Shown here: one piece after another, positions 1-11,741 of the stretch | Position numbering within the stretch: position 1 is the first letter of the stretch | How the letters are laid out: every line of letters begins with the position of its first letter | Assembly: GCF_022343555.1 (NCBI RefSeq) | Contig: NZ_JAKQZH010000004.1 | Coordinates: 62,001-126,000 of the forward strand | From: Marinobacter sp. C7 | GTDB taxonomy: Bacteria; Pseudomonadota; Gammaproteobacteria; Pseudomonadales; Oleiphilaceae | Direction: 5' to 3' | Length of the DNA: 64,000 nucleotides | Translations under genes and position numbers: made by a program | The notes under the pieces: generated by a model | The model's input: the letters and a program-made list of their open reading frames with translations, nothing else | What the model was told of the DNA's origin: nothing | Databases searched by the model: none

Positions 1-312
1 ACGGATGGTGTGCTTGAACTTGGGCCCTTCCCCGGTCTCGAAATACAGCCCCAGTCCGAGCGCATCCGGAATGGTCAGGATATCGGAGAACAGGATTGCG
101 GCGTCCAGGGGGTAACGCTCCAGGGGCTGCAGTGTCACCTCGCAGGCCAGCTCGGTATTCTTGCACAGACTGAGAAAATCACCGGCCTTGGCCCGGGTGG
201 CACGGTACTCCGGCAGATAACGGCCGGCCTGGCGCATCATCCATACCGGGGTACGGTCTACGGGCTGGCGCATCAGGGCACGCAGGAAACGGTCATTTTT
301 CAGCTCGGTCAT
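1..312 (-). CDS. hemE: Uroporphyrinogen decarboxylase, N-terminal part (cut by window edge)
   Basis: The 104 codons visible read [20 protein letters not shown], then the HemE signature [16 protein letters not shown] and later [12 protein letters not shown]. HemE removes four carboxyl groups from uroporphyrinogen III to give coproporphyrinogen III in cytoplasmic haem synthesis. The start is supported by an AGGAG six bases upstream. About two thirds of the protein lies beyond base 1. The gene follows gltD on the same strand but is separated from it by a strong terminator, so it is probably transcribed on its own. Identification is secure; only the C-terminus is unseen. Confidence 0.95.
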   Translation of the reverse strand, partial: MTELKNDRFLRALMRQPVDRTPVWMMRQAGRYLPEYRATRAKAGDFLSLCKNTELACEVTLQPLERYPLDAAILFSDILTIPDALGLGLYFETGEGPKFKHTIR

Positions 313-351
313 GGGAACTCCTGGCCTGGGTATCGAATTTTCTGGGGTGCA

Positions 352-379
352 ATGATACGCGGTTTGGGGGAATTGGGAA
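352..379 (-). promoter_or_regulatory. Possible sigma70 promoter of hemE
   Basis: On the minus strand a TATCAT -10 (352-357) is preceded by TTCCCA (374-379) with a 16-base spacer, just downstream of the gltD terminator. The -35 match is poor, so this is a weak inference. Confidence 0.3.
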
Positions 380-385
380 GGCATG

Positions 386-418
386 AAAAAGGGGCGGAAG
401 AACGCGTTCTTCCGCCCC
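386..418 (-). terminator. Rho-independent terminator after gltD
   Basis: A perfect 28-base palindrome (391-418, arms GGGGCGGAAGAACG) is followed on the minus strand by TTTTT. It lies 123 bases past the gltD stop and before hemE. The stem resembles the family-A repeat half-site (GGGG..GAAGAA), suggesting the terminator and the repeats are related. Confidence 0.85.
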
Positions 419-441
419 CTCTTGGAGAATGTCGCTAACTT

Positions 442-471
442 GGGGTCAGAAGAAGGTTTTCTTCAGACCCC
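442..471. repeat. Family-A 30-bp palindrome, AGAAGAA subtype (copy A1)
   Basis: GGGGTCAGAAGAA half-site facing an imperfect right half ending in CAGACCCC. It has no T-run on either side, so it looks like a REP-type repeat rather than a terminator. It is paired with copy A2 14 bases away. Confidence 0.8.
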
Positions 472-485
472 TGAGGGGTGAAGGC

Positions 486-515
486 GGGGGCAGATGAAAT
501 CCTTCATATGACCCC
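486..515. repeat. Family-A 30-bp palindrome, AGATGAA subtype (copy A2)
   Basis: A degenerate copy: GGGGGCAGATGAA on the left and TTCATATGACCCC on the right, with mismatches in each arm relative to the consensus. It lies 25 bases past the gltD stop. Confidence 0.7.
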
Positions 516-540
516 GTGTTTGCCACCCCGAGCAAGCGCC

Positions 541-1977
<1,437 letters not shown>

Positions 1978-2037
1978 TCAATTTCGACCGGGGCGCCGGA
2001 CCCGCCGCGCACCCCTAAACCTCTTCGAACCGGGCGG

Positions 2038-5000
2038 TTACTCCGGGCGCGCCCGGGTACTGGCCAGCAGGCTGCGCAGGTTCGCCGCCTTGGGCTTTAC
2101 CAGCCAGAAACGGCCGATGTAGTCGTCAAAATTCTCAAGAATGTGCTCCGCCCACTCACTGCCGGTTTCCGAGATATGTTCACGGATGACACCACGCAGG
2201 TGGTTGCGGTAGGACTCCATGTCCTCGCTGGAAATACGCTGAATCTCTACCAGCTCGTGGTTGTATTTGTCCACGAAGGTATTGTGCTGATCCAGTACGT
2301 AGGCAAATCCGCCGGTCATACCGGCACCGAAGTTGTGCCCGGTGTTACCCAACACGGTTACCAGCCCGCCGGTCATGTATTCACAGCAGTGATCACCCGC
2401 ACCCTCTACCACGGCATGGGCACCGGAGTTACGGACCGCGAAACGCTCACCGGCGGTACCAGCGGCAAACAGCTTGCCTCCGGTTGCACCGTACAGGCAG
2501 GTATTGCCCATGATGGAGGTTTCCTGGCTCTTGAACCCACTGTTACGGGGCGGCTTGATCACCAGCTTGCCACCGGTCATGCCCTTGCCCACGTAATCGT
2601 TGGCATCGCCTTCGAGGATCAGGTTAAGACCGCCCACGTTCCAGACACCGAAGCTCTGGCCGGCGGTACCGGTCAGGTCCAGCGTGATCGGGGCATCAAC
2701 CATACCCTGGTTGCCATGCCGCTCGGCAATCTCGCCGGACAGTCGGGCACCGATCGACCGGTCGCAGTTGGTCACCCGGTAGGACCAGGCGCCACCGGAC
2801 TTGTTCTCGATGGCGGCGGCGGTGTCCTTCACCATCTGTTCAGCCAGCACGCCACGGTCAAACGGATGGTTCCGGTCCACCTGGCAAGTCTGGGGCTTGT
2901 CCGCAGGGATGCTGTCATTCTCCAGCAGGCGGGTTAGATCCAGCTTCTTCTGCCGTTCCGTGTCACCCGGCAGACGCTCCAGCAGATCGACACGACCGAC
3001 CAGCTCTTCCAGGCTACGCACACCCAGCCGGGCCATCCACTCGCGGGTTTCCTCCGCCACGAAGCGGAAGAAGTTCATGGCCATTTCCACCGTGCCCTTG
3101 AAGTGCTCTTCCCGGAGGTGATCATTCTGGGTTGCGACACCGGTGGCGCAGTTGTTCAGATGGCAGATCCGCAGGTACTTACAGCCCAGTGCCACCATCG
3201 GTGTGGTACCGAAGCCGAAGCTCTCGGCACCGAGGATGGCACCCTTGACCACATCCAGGCCGGTCTTGATGCCGCCGTCGGTCTGCAGCCGGATCTTGCC
3301 GCGCAGGTCGTTGGCGCGCAGCGCCTGCTGGGTTTCCGTCAGGCCCAGCTCCCAGGGGGAGCCGGCGTAACGGATGGAAGTCAGCGGACTGGCCGCGGTG
3401 CCGCCGTCGTAGCCGGACACCGTGATCAGATCGGCATAGGCCTTGGCAACACCGGCCGCAATGGTACCGACACCAGGCTCGGAGACCAGCTTAACGGAAA
3501 CCAGCGCTTCCGGGTTGACCTGCTTGAGGTCGAAAATCAGCTGTGCCAGATCCTCGATGGAGTAAATATCGTGGTGCGGCGGCGGAGAAATCAGCGTGAC
3601 GCCGGGCACGGAATACCGCAGGCGCGCAATCAGGTCGTTGACCTTGCCACCCGGCAGCTGGCCACCCTCACCCGGCTTGGCACCCTGAGCCACCTTGATC
3701 TGCATGACATCGGCGCTACGCAGGTACTCGGCAGTTACGCCAAAACGACCGGACGCCACCTGCTTGATCTTCGAACGCTTTTCAGTGCCGTACCGGACCG
3801 GGTCCTCACCACCCTCACCGGAGTTAGAACGCCCGCCAAGGGTGTTCATGGCCACCGCCAGGGCTTCATGGGCCTCCGGAGAAAGGGCCCCGAGGGACAT
3901 CGCCGCGGAGTCGAAGCGGGGGAAGATGTTCTCGACCGGCTCGACCTCGGAAATATCGACCGGCTCGAGGTCGCTACGGAACGTGAGCAGGTCCCGGAGG
4001 GTTGCCACCGGGCGCTCGTTGACCAGGCCGGCGTACTCCTTGTAGTGACCGTATTCGCCACTGGTCACGGCCTCCTGCAACTTACCCACGACGTCCGGGT
4101 TAAAGGCATGGTATTCCTGGCCGTGAACGTACTTGAGCAGACCACCCTGGGACAGTGGCTTTCGCGCCTTCCAGGCAACAGATGCCAGTTTTTCCTGGTC
4201 TTCCTGGAAGTCGATGAAGCCCGCCCCCTGAATTCGGCTCGGTACACCCTTGAAGCAAAGATCCACGACCTCATCGGCCAGACCGATAGCCTCGAACAGC
4301 TGGGCGCCACGGTAGGAGGTGATGGTGGAGATGCCCATCTTGGACAGGATCTTCAACAGCCCCTTGTTGATGCCTTTGCGATAGTTGTTCTTGGCGTCGA
4401 TCGGGTCAATCAGCACTTCCCCGGTGCGGATCAGGTCATTCAGAACCTGGTAGGACAGGTACGGATAGACTGCCGTGGCGCCAAAACCAAAGAGCACAGC
4501 AAAGTGGTGCGGATCCCGCGCCCAGCCGGTTTCAACGATGATGTTGGAGTCACAGCGCAAGCCCTTGTTGACCAGGTGGTGATGAACAGCACCGGTTGCC
4601 ATCAGGGCATTCACCGGAAGCTCACCCTCTTTCAGGTCCTTGTCGGTCAGGATCAGCAGCACTTTACCGTCACGTACCGCCTGCTCGGCACGATCGCACA
4701 CGTCGCGAACGGCCTGCTCCAGCCCCAGCTCCGGACGGTAGCTCATGGGAATCCGTGCCACCTCGAAACCCGGCCGGTCATTATTGCTGATACGGAGGAA
4801 CTTGGCCGGTGAAAGCACCGGTGTGGTCAGGATGATCCGGTCAGCATGGTCAGCCGTTTCCTCGAAAACATTTCGCTCCGCCCCGAGACAGGTCTCGAGG
4901 GACATAACGATGGCCTCACGCAGCGGGTCAATCGGCGGGTTGGTCACCTGGGCGAACTTCTGGCGGAAATAGTCCGCCACATGACGCACCTTGCTGGACA

Positions 5001-6486
5001 GCACGGCCATGGGCGTGTCGTCACCCATGGAGCCCACGGCCTCCTGACCGTTTTCAGCCAGCGGACGGAGCACCTGATCACGCTCTTCGAAGGAGATGTT
5101 GAACATCTTCTGGTGCACCAGGAGCTCGTCGGAATCCATCAGTTTGAATTCCGGGGTGTCCTGGTTCAGGGTGGTTTCCACGCGCAGGGCATTTTCACGC
5201 AGCCAGCGCTTGTACGGCTGTGCGGTTTTCAGGCGCTGGTCAATGTCACTGGTATGCAGGACCTCACCGGATTCGGTATCGATCGCCAGCATCTGCCCCG
5301 GGCCGACACGCCCTTTAGCGACGACATCATCCGGCTCATAGCCGTAGGTGCCAATCTCGGAAGCCAGAGTGATGAAATCATCCTTGGTAATGACCCAACG
5401 GGCCGGACGAAGGCCGTTGCGATCGAGCATGCACAAGGCATAGCGGCCATCCGACATTACCAGCCCGGCCGGTCCGTCCCACGGCTCCATGTGCATGGAG
5501 TTGTACTCGTAGAAGGCACGCAGCTCGGAGTCCATGGTATCAACGTTCTGCCAGGCGGGCGGAATCATCATACGCACGGCGCGGAACAGGTCGACGCCAC
5601 CGGCCAACAGCACCTCGAGCATGTTGTCCATGCTGGACGAGTCTGAACCGGTCAGGTTGACCAATGGCTGCAGGGTCTGGAGATCCGGCAGGTCCGGTGA
5701 GCTGAACTTCGCAGCGCGGGCAATGGCCCAGTTCCGGTTGCCGTCAATGGTGTTTATCTCACCATTGTGGGCCAGGTAACGGAACGGCTGGGCCAGCGGC
5801 CACTTGGGCATCGTGTTGGTGGAGAACCGCTGGTGGAAAACGCAAATAGCGGTTTGCAGGTCCGGATCACCCAGATCCTTGTAGAAGTTAGCCAGATCCG
5901 CCGGCATCATCAGGCCTTTGTAGGCCAGCGTGCGGTGGGACAGACTGCAGATGTAGAACTCGGAATCATCTGCCATGTCTCGTTCGGCGTGACGGCGGCC
6001 AATGAACAGGCTGATCGAGAATTCTTTCTCGGCTTTTCCGGCCGGCACCACAAAAACCTGCTCGATTCTGGGCAGACAATCCAATGCCATTGGCCCCAGG
6101 CAGCTGTCATCGACCGGCACTTCACGCCAGCCCATAACCTCAAGGCCTTGCTCTGTGAGACGCTTTTCAAGCGCTGCACGACCGGCAGCAGCCTTGTTTT
6201 CATCCGGGTTCAGGAACACCTGCCCTACCGCAAACAAGTCCCCTGGCTCCTTGCCGAAGGCAGCCTTGGCGGCTTTCTTGAGAAATGCATCCGGGCTCTG
6301 GATCAGGAGGCCACAACCATCGCCTGTCTTTCCGTCTGCAGCGATACCACCGCGGTGGGTCATGCAGGTCAGCGACTCGATGGCAGTTTGCAACAACTTG
6401 TGACTGGCCTCGCCCTTCATGTGGGCAATGAGACCGAATCCACAGTTGTCCCTGAATTCATCGGGATGATACAAACCTGTCATCAT
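2038..6486 (-). CDS. gltB: Glutamate synthase [NADPH] large (alpha) subunit
   Basis: A 1482-residue protein, the usual length for bacterial GOGAT alpha. The N-terminus [18 protein letters not shown] places Cys15 where the class-II glutamine amidotransferase nucleophile is exposed after removal of a short propeptide. The central part contains the FMN-binding synthase domain ([20 protein letters not shown], then [14 protein letters not shown]). The [16 protein letters not shown] stretch provides the 3Fe-4S cluster cysteines. The C-terminal third is the glycine-rich GXGXG beta-helix ([29 protein letters not shown]). With GltD it assimilates ammonia via glutamine. Its upstream region carries a good promoter and two palindromes. 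Confidence 0.98.
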   Translation of the reverse strand: MMTGLYHPDEFRDNCGFGLIAHMKGEASHKLLQTAIESLTCMTHRGGIAADGKTGDGCGLLIQSPDAFLKKAAKAAFGKEPGDLFAVGQVFLNPDENKAAAGRAALEKRLTEQGLEVMGWREVPVDDSCLGPMALDCLPRIEQVFVVPAGKAEKEFSISLFIGRRHAERDMADDSEFYICSLSHRTLAYKGLMMPADLANFYKDLGDPDLQTAICVFHQRFSTNTMPKWPLAQPFRYLAHNGEINTIDGNRNWAIARAAKFSSPDLPDLQTLQPLVNLTGSDSSSMDNMLEVLLAGGVDLFRAVRMMIPPAWQNVDTMDSELRAFYEYNSMHMEPWDGPAGLVMSDGRYALCMLDRNGLRPARWVITKDDFITLASEIGTYGYEPDDVVAKGRVGPGQMLAIDTESGEVLHTSDIDQRLKTAQPYKRWLRENALRVETTLNQDTPEFKLMDSDELLVHQKMFNISFEERDQVLRPLAENGQEAVGSMGDDTPMAVLSSKVRHVADYFRQKFAQVTNPPIDPLREAIVMSLETCLGAERNVFEETADHADRIILTTPVLSPAKFLRISNNDRPGFEVARIPMSYRPELGLEQAVRDVCDRAEQAVRDGKVLLILTDKDLKEGELPVNALMATGAVHHHLVNKGLRCDSNIIVETGWARDPHHFAVLFGFGATAVYPYLSYQVLNDLIRTGEVLIDPIDAKNNYRKGINKGLLKILSKMGISTITSYRGAQLFEAIGLADEVVDLCFKGVPSRIQGAGFIDFQEDQEKLASVAWKARKPLSQGGLLKYVHGQEYHAFNPDVVGKLQEAVTSGEYGHYKEYAGLVNERPVATLRDLLTFRSDLEPVDISEVEPVENIFPRFDSAAMSLGALSPEAHEALAVAMNTLGGRSNSGEGGEDPVRYGTEKRSKIKQVASGRFGVTAEYLRSADVMQIKVAQGAKPGEGGQLPGGKVNDLIARLRYSVPGVTLISPPPHHDIYSIEDLAQLIFDLKQVNPEALVSVKLVSEPGVGTIAAGVAKAYADLITVSGYDGGTAASPLTSIRYAGSPWELGLTETQQALRANDLRGKIRLQTDGGIKTGLDVVKGAILGAESFGFGTTPMVALGCKYLRICHLNNCATGVATQNDHLREEHFKGTVEMAMNFFRFVAEETREWMARLGVRSLEELVGRVDLLERLPGDTERQKKLDLTRLLENDSIPADKPQTCQVDRNHPFDRGVLAEQMVKDTAAAIENKSGGAWSYRVTNCDRSIGARLSGEIAERHGNQGMVDAPITLDLTGTAGQSFGVWNVGGLNLILEGDANDYVGKGMTGGKLVIKPPRNSGFKSQETSIMGNTCLYGATGGKLFAAGTAGERFAVRNSGAHAVVEGAGDHCCEYMTGGLVTVLGNTGHNFGAGMTGGFAYVLDQHNTFVDKYNHELVEIQRISSEDMESYRNHLRGVIREHISETGSEWAEHILENFDDYIGRFWLVKPKAANLRSLLASTRARPE

Positions 6487-6529
6487 AAGCGTTCTCTCGC
6501 GTAGAAATGCTTTTCAATCAGAAACATGC

Positions 6530-6544
6530 GCACCGATTTGGTGC
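6530..6544. promoter_or_regulatory. NtrC-like binding site in the gltB leader
   Basis: GCACCGATTTGGTGC is a 15-bp dyad that differs at one position from the textbook NtrC half-site pair (GCACCA-N3-TGGTGC). It lies 44-58 bases upstream of the gltB ATG and downstream of the proposed start of transcription. If used there, it would more likely repress or form an RNA hairpin than activate. No sigma54 -24/-12 element was recognised nearby. Confidence 0.45.
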
Positions 6545-6578
6545 ATAAACGTACTGACACTGAAAAAAGGGGCCGGCT

Positions 6579-6607
6579 ATTTTACACACGTAGAACTACG
6601 TATTCAA
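6579..6607 (-). promoter_or_regulatory. Sigma70 promoter of gltBD with a palindrome in its spacer
   Basis: On the minus strand TTGAAT (6602-6607) and TAAAAT (6579-6584) are separated by exactly 17 bases. The spacer contains an inverted repeat ACGTAG-2-CTACGT (6588-6601), a plausible operator position. Transcription would begin near 6572, giving a leader of about 85 bases. Confidence 0.65.
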
Positions 6608-6715
6608 ACCAGCCTAAAGTTTAGGGGAGAGCAAGGGCATTGCAATAGCGCAGATAGATTTATGTAAAATGCCCGATTTAAAGCTCCAGTATAAGCGGAC
6701 CCTGGCGAAACAGGA

Positions 6716-7804
6716 TCACTGGCAGAATGCGTCGAGGGTCGCTAAGAGGTTATCTTTTCGGGTATCGGCGGTCACAAAGGCGTCTCCGATACTGCGCAGC
6801 AAGACCAGACGGAGATTGCCATCCACGTTTTTCTTGTCGACCGCCATCAGACGCATGAAATCCTCGGGCGTCATTCCTTCCGGAGGCATTTCGGGAAGCC
6901 CGGCACTCAGGATAATACCAAGCGTCCGACGATAGTCTTCACTGGATATCATCCCCTCCCGCGCCGAGAGATCAGCCGCCATGATCATGCCAGTTCCCAC
7001 GGCCTCGCCATGGAGCCAGTTTCCGTAGCCAGAGAAGGTTTCAATCGCGTGGCCAAAGGTATGACCAAGGTTGAGAATGGCTCGCAGCCCACCCTCTCTT
7101 TCATCAAGTGCCACAACTTCCGCCTTGCAGGCACAGGAGCGGTAGATCGCCTCCGCGAGCGCACCCGCCTCCAGCCCGACAAGAGCCTCCATATTTCCTT
7201 CGAGCCAGCCCAGAAACTCTTTATCCCGGATCAGTCCGTATTTGATCACCTCTGCCAGCCCCGCGGACACTTCCCGTGGCGGCAGGGTTTGCAGCGTATC
7301 CGTATCAATCAGAACAATCTGAGGCTGGTGAAATGCCCCGATCATGTTCTTGCCAAGCGGGTGATTGATCCCGGTCTTGCCGCCGACAGAGGAGTCAACC
7401 TGGGACAGCAGTGTCGTCGGCACCTGGATAAACGGAACCCCTCTCTGGTAGCAGGCTGCGGCAAACCCGGCCATATCACCCACTACGCCACCACCGAGAG
7501 CCACCAGCGTCGTCTTGCGACTGTGCCGATGCTCCAGCAATGCATCGAAAATCCGGTTGAGTGTCTGCCAGTCCTTGAACTTTTCCCCGTCGGGAAGCAC
7601 GACCGTATCGACCTGCTTGCCCGGAAAACAGCCCCGGACTTTATCCAGGTACAGGGGAGCGACCGTATCGTTGGTCACGATCATGACCTGGGAACCAACC
7701 ACGTAAGGGGAAAGATCAGCCTCACCCAACAACCCTGAACCGATACGGATCGGATAGCTGCGCTCACCAAGATCAACGGTGAGCTCCCGGAATATCTCAG
7801 ACAT
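6716..7804 (-). CDS. aroB: 3-dehydroquinate synthase
   Basis: AroB converts DAHP to 3-dehydroquinate, the second step of the shikimate pathway, using NAD and a divalent metal. The 362-residue length is typical. Family landmarks are [20 protein letters not shown], the NAD-binding [38 protein letters not shown], and the metal-ligand stretch [12 protein letters not shown] followed by HGEAVGTGM. The start overlaps the end of aroK by 8 bases and has AAGGAAGG upstream, indicating translational coupling. The aroK-aroB pair next to the pil operon is the common gammaproteobacterial arrangement. Confidence 0.97.
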   Translation of the reverse strand: MSEIFRELTVDLGERSYPIRIGSGLLGEADLSPYVVGSQVMIVTNDTVAPLYLDKVRGCFPGKQVDTVVLPDGEKFKDWQTLNRIFDALLEHRHSRKTTLVALGGGVVGDMAGFAAACYQRGVPFIQVPTTLLSQVDSSVGGKTGINHPLGKNMIGAFHQPQIVLIDTDTLQTLPPREVSAGLAEVIKYGLIRDKEFLGWLEGNMEALVGLEAGALAEAIYRSCACKAEVVALDEREGGLRAILNLGHTFGHAIETFSGYGNWLHGEAVGTGMIMAADLSAREGMISSEDYRRTLGIILSAGLPEMPPEGMTPEDFMRLMAVDKKNVDGNLRLVLLRSIGDAFVTADTRKDNLLATLDAFCQ

Positions 7805-8363
7805 GGTTGCGACCTTCCTTACGCACCTGGCGCCGATGCCGTGGCGTTCTGGGGTTAATGCGATTGATCAGCTGCCGGACAACAAGCCGTGGACTCTTAC
7901 GGTCCGTATGCATCACAACGTCTGCCAGCTGCCGGTAAATCGGGTCCCGGATTTCAAACAGTCGACGCAAAACCCCTTCGGGATCGTCATTCTGCAGAAG
8001 CGGCCGGTTCCTGTCTTTGCGGGTACGCTCAACCTGCTGGTCGATCGAGGTCTTGAGGTAAATCACGATCGAGTCCCGCTTCAGCAACGGATGGTTTTCG
8101 GGGCGCATTACTGCGCCACCACCGGTAGCAAGTACGGTTTGAGGCTCAGCAGAAAGTTCCCGGAGCATGGCGGTCTCCCGCTGCCGGAACCCATCTTCGC
8201 CCTCAACATCAAAAATCCACGGGATATTGGCGCCGCACCGCTCTTCGATAATCCGGTCGGTATCAAGAAAACGGTAGCCCAGCTCCCGGGCCAGCATGCG
8301 ACCGATGGTACTTTTCCCGGCGCCCATCGGGCCAACCAGAACAATGCGTTTGGGCAAAGACAT
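7797..8363 (-). CDS. aroK: Shikimate kinase
   Basis: AroK phosphorylates shikimate at the 3-hydroxyl using ATP. The P-loop GPMGAGKS is at residues 11-18. The shikimate-binding Asp/Arg region (DTDRIIEER) and the Walker-B-like ATGGGAV follow, and the lid contains [11 protein letters not shown]. At 188 residues it is slightly longer than E. coli AroK because of a basic C-terminal tail ([14 protein letters not shown]) that runs into the start of aroB. It is the first gene of an aroK-aroB operon and is isolated from pilQ by a terminator. Confidence 0.96.
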   Translation of the reverse strand: MSLPKRIVLVGPMGAGKSTIGRMLARELGYRFLDTDRIIEERCGANIPWIFDVEGEDGFRQRETAMLRELSAEPQTVLATGGGAVMRPENHPLLKRDSIVIYLKTSIDQQVERTRKDRNRPLLQNDDPEGVLRRLFEIRDPIYRQLADVVMHTDRKSPRLVVRQLINRINPRTPRHRRQVRKEGRNHV

Positions 8364-8403
8364 AACTTCCGCTCAACAGGTTTCAGGCGGGTGAGAATAT
8401 CAC

Positions 8404-8432
8404 AAAAAAAGCCGCCGGTTTTACGCGGCGGC
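8404..8432 (-). terminator. Terminator of the pilMNOPQ operon
   Basis: On the minus strand GCCGCCG and CGGCGGC flank an 8-base loop and are followed by seven T. It lies about 20 bases past the pilQ stop and upstream of aroK. A TTTT run on the other side makes it weakly bidirectional. Confidence 0.9.
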
Positions 8433-8452
8433 TTTTGACTTCGGCAGGACGG

Positions 8453-10567
8453 TTACCGGAGCAGATCGCTCTTGATGATTTTCGGTGTGATGAAAATCAG
8501 CAATTCACTGCGCTCGTCGATGTGCTCGGTCCGCTTGAACAGCCGGCCCAGGTAGGGAATATCTCCAAGGAACGGCGTCTTGGTGACCTGGGTGGCAACC
8601 TCGGACTGGAAGATGCCGCCGAGAACAACCGTTTCACCGTTGCCTACCAGCACCTGAGTCGTTACCTCATTGGTGTTGATGGACGGAATACCGGCAGTGA
8701 CCTCGCCACGGGAATCCTGATTCACCACCAGATCCATTATGATCTTGTCATCCGGAGTGATCTGCGGCGTTACCTCCAGGGACAGCACCGCCTCCTTGAA
8801 AGATACCGAGGTGGCGCCACTGGAGGAGGCCTCCTGGTAAGGGATTTCCTCACCGGATTTGATGGACGCGGTCTGACGGTCTGCCGTCACAACGCGCGGC
8901 TGGGAAACCACCTCGGCCTGACCATCGCTTTCCAGGGCGGACAGCTCCAAATCTACCAGGAAGTCGTCACTGCCCCAGCCTATAGCGAACGAGGAAGCGC
9001 CCTCGCCAGTCACGCCCAGGTCCACGGCCAGCGCTCCCGGGAACGTGATCGTGCTGTCGGTGCCGGATGCAGCATCCCGGGCCTCCTGCAGGGTTCCCTG
9101 GGAACCACCGATGGTGAACACATTGTCGCCACTCACATCGTAGGCTGCACCACCCCAGCGAATGCCGAGGTTCTCCGCGACGTTGGTCTGGGCACGGACG
9201 ATGCGCGCTTCAATGGACACCTGACGCACCGGCACATCCCACGTAGACACCAACCGGCGGATCTCCTCGAGCTTCTCGGAGGTCTCACGCACGCTGATGG
9301 TATTGGTGCGCACATCCGAGGACACGAAGCCGCGATCCGAGATCAGCTCTTCGTCGGCCTTGATCAGCTCGACGATGTCACCCGCCTTGGCGTAGTTGAC
9401 CTGGATGATGTCGAGGCGAACCGGCGCCAGCTCGGCGATCTGTTTGGTGGTTTCAAGCTCCAGCTTCTCCCGGGCCGCAATTTCGTCGGCAGGAGCAACC
9501 AGCAGCACGTTACCGATCTGACGCTTGTCCAGCCCCTTGGTCTTGAGAATCAGATCCAGGGCCTGGTCCCAGGGAACATTCTGCAGGCGCAGGGTAATGC
9601 TGCCGCTCACGGTATCACTGGCAACCAGGTTCAGGCCGGTGAAGTCGGCGATCAGCTGCAGCACCGAACGAACTTCAATGTCCTGGAAGTTCAGGGACAG
9701 TTTTTCGCCGGTGTACGGGAATTTCTCTTCCCGGCGCGCTTCCGCTTCCTGCTCGGTCAGTTTCTCCACACTTACGGTGAACTCGCTGCCGGACTGGTAA
9801 GCGATGTAGTCGTAATTACCCTCGGGGCGGATCTCGACCACGGCGTTGCCGTCTTCGGTGTAGGTGTCGATGCGGGTTACCGGGGTCGCGAAATCGGTAA
9901 CGTCCAGTCGACGGCGCAGGTTCTCCGGAACCGACAGCTCTGGCATGGTGAGACGGATTCGGCCGCCGAGTTCGGACAGATCCACCGGAGTGCTGCTGGA
10001 ACCAAGATCGATAATGACACGGCCTTCACCGTCTTTGCCCCGGCGGAAGTCCACACCTGCCAGGGTATTGGGAGCGGTGCGCGAGGAAGTGGCCTGAGCG
10101 GCAGTACTGCTGCCCGCAGATGCCTGAACCGAACCCTCGCCCCCAATCGTCATGACCAGGGCATTATCGCGGCGAACCGTGTCGTAAGGCACCAGCTCAA
10201 CCAGGTTGAAAATCAGGCGCGTGCGGTCGGGCGTCTCCACGACCGTCATGCTCTGGGCATTGCCTCCTCCCAGAGGGATGCTGCGACTGTCCAGACCGCT
10301 GGTGGTACCCCGCAGATCCACCGCAATACGAGCCGGGCGCTCAATGGTGTAGCCGGAGGGCTCGGGCGGCTGCCCGTCAAACTGGAGAGTAACTTCCAGG
10401 CGTTCTCCCGGCAGCGAGGAAAACGACACGTCTTCCAGCGTGACCGCATTGGCCAGGCCGGATAACAACCCCAAAGCAATCACGCCAACGTATACATTGA
10501 GTTTTTTGAACATCGCTAGCCTCGACCCCAAACCTTTTTGTTCGTGCATGTTTCTTTCAAATTTCAT
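8453..10567 (-). CDS. pilQ: Type IV pilus secretin PilQ
   Basis: PilQ forms the outer-membrane channel through which the type IV pilus passes. The 704-residue protein has a hydrophobic export signal (roughly residues 24-41, ending GLANA), then AMIN-type beta-domains (to about 270). A short secretin/TonB N-terminal domain (LNFQDIEVRSVLQLIADFTG), a NolW-type N1 domain (IIQVNYAKAGDIVELI) and the secretin barrel follow; the barrel ends with the conserved SELLIFITPKII. The start at 10567 has GAGGGG five bases upstream. An alternative start, MFKKLNVYVG (residue 19), also has a possible ribosome site and would give a more conventional signal peptide. It is the last gene of the pil operon. Confidence 0.95.
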   Translation of the reverse strand: MKFERNMHEQKGLGSRLAMFKKLNVYVGVIALGLLSGLANAVTLEDVSFSSLPGERLEVTLQFDGQPPEPSGYTIERPARIAVDLRGTTSGLDSRSIPLGGGNAQSMTVVETPDRTRLIFNLVELVPYDTVRRDNALVMTIGGEGSVQASAGSSTAAQATSSRTAPNTLAGVDFRRGKDGEGRVIIDLGSSSTPVDLSELGGRIRLTMPELSVPENLRRRLDVTDFATPVTRIDTYTEDGNAVVEIRPEGNYDYIAYQSGSEFTVSVEKLTEQEAEARREEKFPYTGEKLSLNFQDIEVRSVLQLIADFTGLNLVASDTVSGSITLRLQNVPWDQALDLILKTKGLDKRQIGNVLLVAPADEIAAREKLELETTKQIAELAPVRLDIIQVNYAKAGDIVELIKADEELISDRGFVSSDVRTNTISVRETSEKLEEIRRLVSTWDVPVRQVSIEARIVRAQTNVAENLGIRWGGAAYDVSGDNVFTIGGSQGTLQEARDAASGTDSTITFPGALAVDLGVTGEGASSFAIGWGSDDFLVDLELSALESDGQAEVVSQPRVVTADRQTASIKSGEEIPYQEASSSGATSVSFKEAVLSLEVTPQITPDDKIIMDLVVNQDSRGEVTAGIPSINTNEVTTQVLVGNGETVVLGGIFQSEVATQVTKTPFLGDIPYLGRLFKRTEHIDERSELLIFITPKIIKSDLLR

Positions 10568-10578
10568 TGTGCCGCCCC

Positions 10579-11133
10579 TCAGCCTTGTTCCTCATCCAGA
10601 GACAGGGAACGAGGACGCTCGACCCATCCGCCCGAGCCATTCGGAACGATTTCGATCAGTTCCAGGCGTGTTTCGCTGACCCCCACAATCCGGCCGTAGT
10701 TCCGACCCATGTAATTGCCAGCGCGAACACGGTGAATACCGCCGGAGCTATCCCGGATCAGCGCGAACAGGTTTCCGGTCGGGCCCTGGAGGGTACCCAC
10801 CATACTGAGCTCTTTCAGATCAAAGTTCTCCAGAACCTCGCGCGGCCGATCCAGATCCGGCTCGACATCACTGACAGGCTGGTCGTCCACCATGGTCAGC
10901 TGGACATCCACCGGCGGCTCAAAAGGCGCACGGCGATCTGCCGCCGAATAGGTAAACGCCTCATACGCTTTGAATTCGGGCAGAGGCTCCACGTGCCCCC
11001 GGGGCTTGGCCCGGGTTTCTGCCATGAACTGATCCAGATCCGAAAAACCGCTGTCCTGGGTGCAGGCTGTCAACAAGGACACCAGACACACTCCCAGCCA
11101 GGCCTTACCTGCATGCTTTGCTGCCATGCTCAC
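10579..11133 (-). CDS. pilP: Type IV pilus assembly lipoprotein PilP
   Basis: PilP is the inner-membrane-anchored lipoprotein that links PilN/PilO to the secretin PilQ. The 184-residue product has a signal peptide ending in the lipobox LLTAC (Cys24). A disordered linker follows, then the PilP beta-sandwich (GTLQGPTGNLFALIRDSSGG, VRAGNYMGRNYGRIVGVSE). Its start overlaps the pilO stop by 4 bases, and pilQ begins 11 bases after it, so translation is coupled along the operon. Confidence 0.95.
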   Translation of the reverse strand: MSMAAKHAGKAWLGVCLVSLLTACTQDSGFSDLDQFMAETRAKPRGHVEPLPEFKAYEAFTYSAADRRAPFEPPVDVQLTMVDDQPVSDVEPDLDRPREVLENFDLKELSMVGTLQGPTGNLFALIRDSSGGIHRVRAGNYMGRNYGRIVGVSETRLELIEIVPNGSGGWVERPRSLSLDEEQG

Positions 11134-11741
11134 TCTCCAGCCCGGTAGCGGTAAGTACGAGCGACAACCTGCATATCAAGCTGTTCTCCATCTCCGCCTG
11201 TTGGTTTGATGGTTAGATCGTGCAGGGTCACGATCCGCGGAAGACTCGCGACACTGCTCACAAATGACGCCAACTCGTGATAGGTGCCGGATACCCGGAT
11301 ATTGATAGGCAACTCGGCATAGAAATCACGCTGTTGTTCCGGCTGCAGTTTGATTTCCTGCAACGCCAGTCCGCTGCCAAGCGCGGTATTGGTAATATCC
11401 TCGAGCAGACCGGGCACCTCGGTTTCACTGGGCAACTGACGTACCAGCGCACCAAAGGTTTCCTCCATTTCCGCCATCTGTGCCTTGAACACATCGAGGT
11501 TGGCCACCTGATAGGCCTTTTCCTCGTATTTCTTGCGCAGCTCCTGCTCGGTTTTCTGAACCCGCTCGAGCTGGGCATACTGATCCTTGACGAAAAACCA
11601 GTAACCGCCACCGACGATCAGTCCGAATACAATCAGGGCAACAATGACCTTGACGGGTGTCGGCCAGATGCCGGCATTGTTGAGGTCCAGATCATTGACA
11701 TCAAATTCATTGAGGCTTTTGAGAGAGTCCGCGAGGCTCAT
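11130..11741 (-). CDS. pilO: Type IV pilus inner-membrane protein PilO
   Basis: PilO pairs with PilN in the alignment subcomplex connecting the cytoplasmic PilM to the outer-membrane secretin. The 203-residue protein has a short cytoplasmic N-terminus and one transmembrane helix at about residues 32-50 (VIVALIVFGLIVGGGYWFFV). A coiled coil follows (QLERVQKTEQELRKKYEEKA), then a ferredoxin-like periplasmic domain with ITNTALGSGLALQEIKLQP. It overlaps pilP by 4 bases and shares one base with the end of pilN. Confidence 0.95.
   Translation of the reverse strand: MSLADSLKSLNEFDVNDLDLNNAGIWPTPVKVIVALIVFGLIVGGGYWFFVKDQYAQLERVQKTEQELRKKYEEKAYQVANLDVFKAQMAEMEETFGALVRQLPSETEVPGLLEDITNTALGSGLALQEIKLQPEQQRDFYAELPINIRVSGTYHELASFVSSVASLPRIVTLHDLTIKPTGGDGEQLDMQVVARTYRYRAGE

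Noticed and set aside
6545..6715. Sigma54 promoter for gltBD
   Set aside because: No GG-N10-GC element of good quality was recognised; the sigma70 promoter at 6579-6607 is much stronger.
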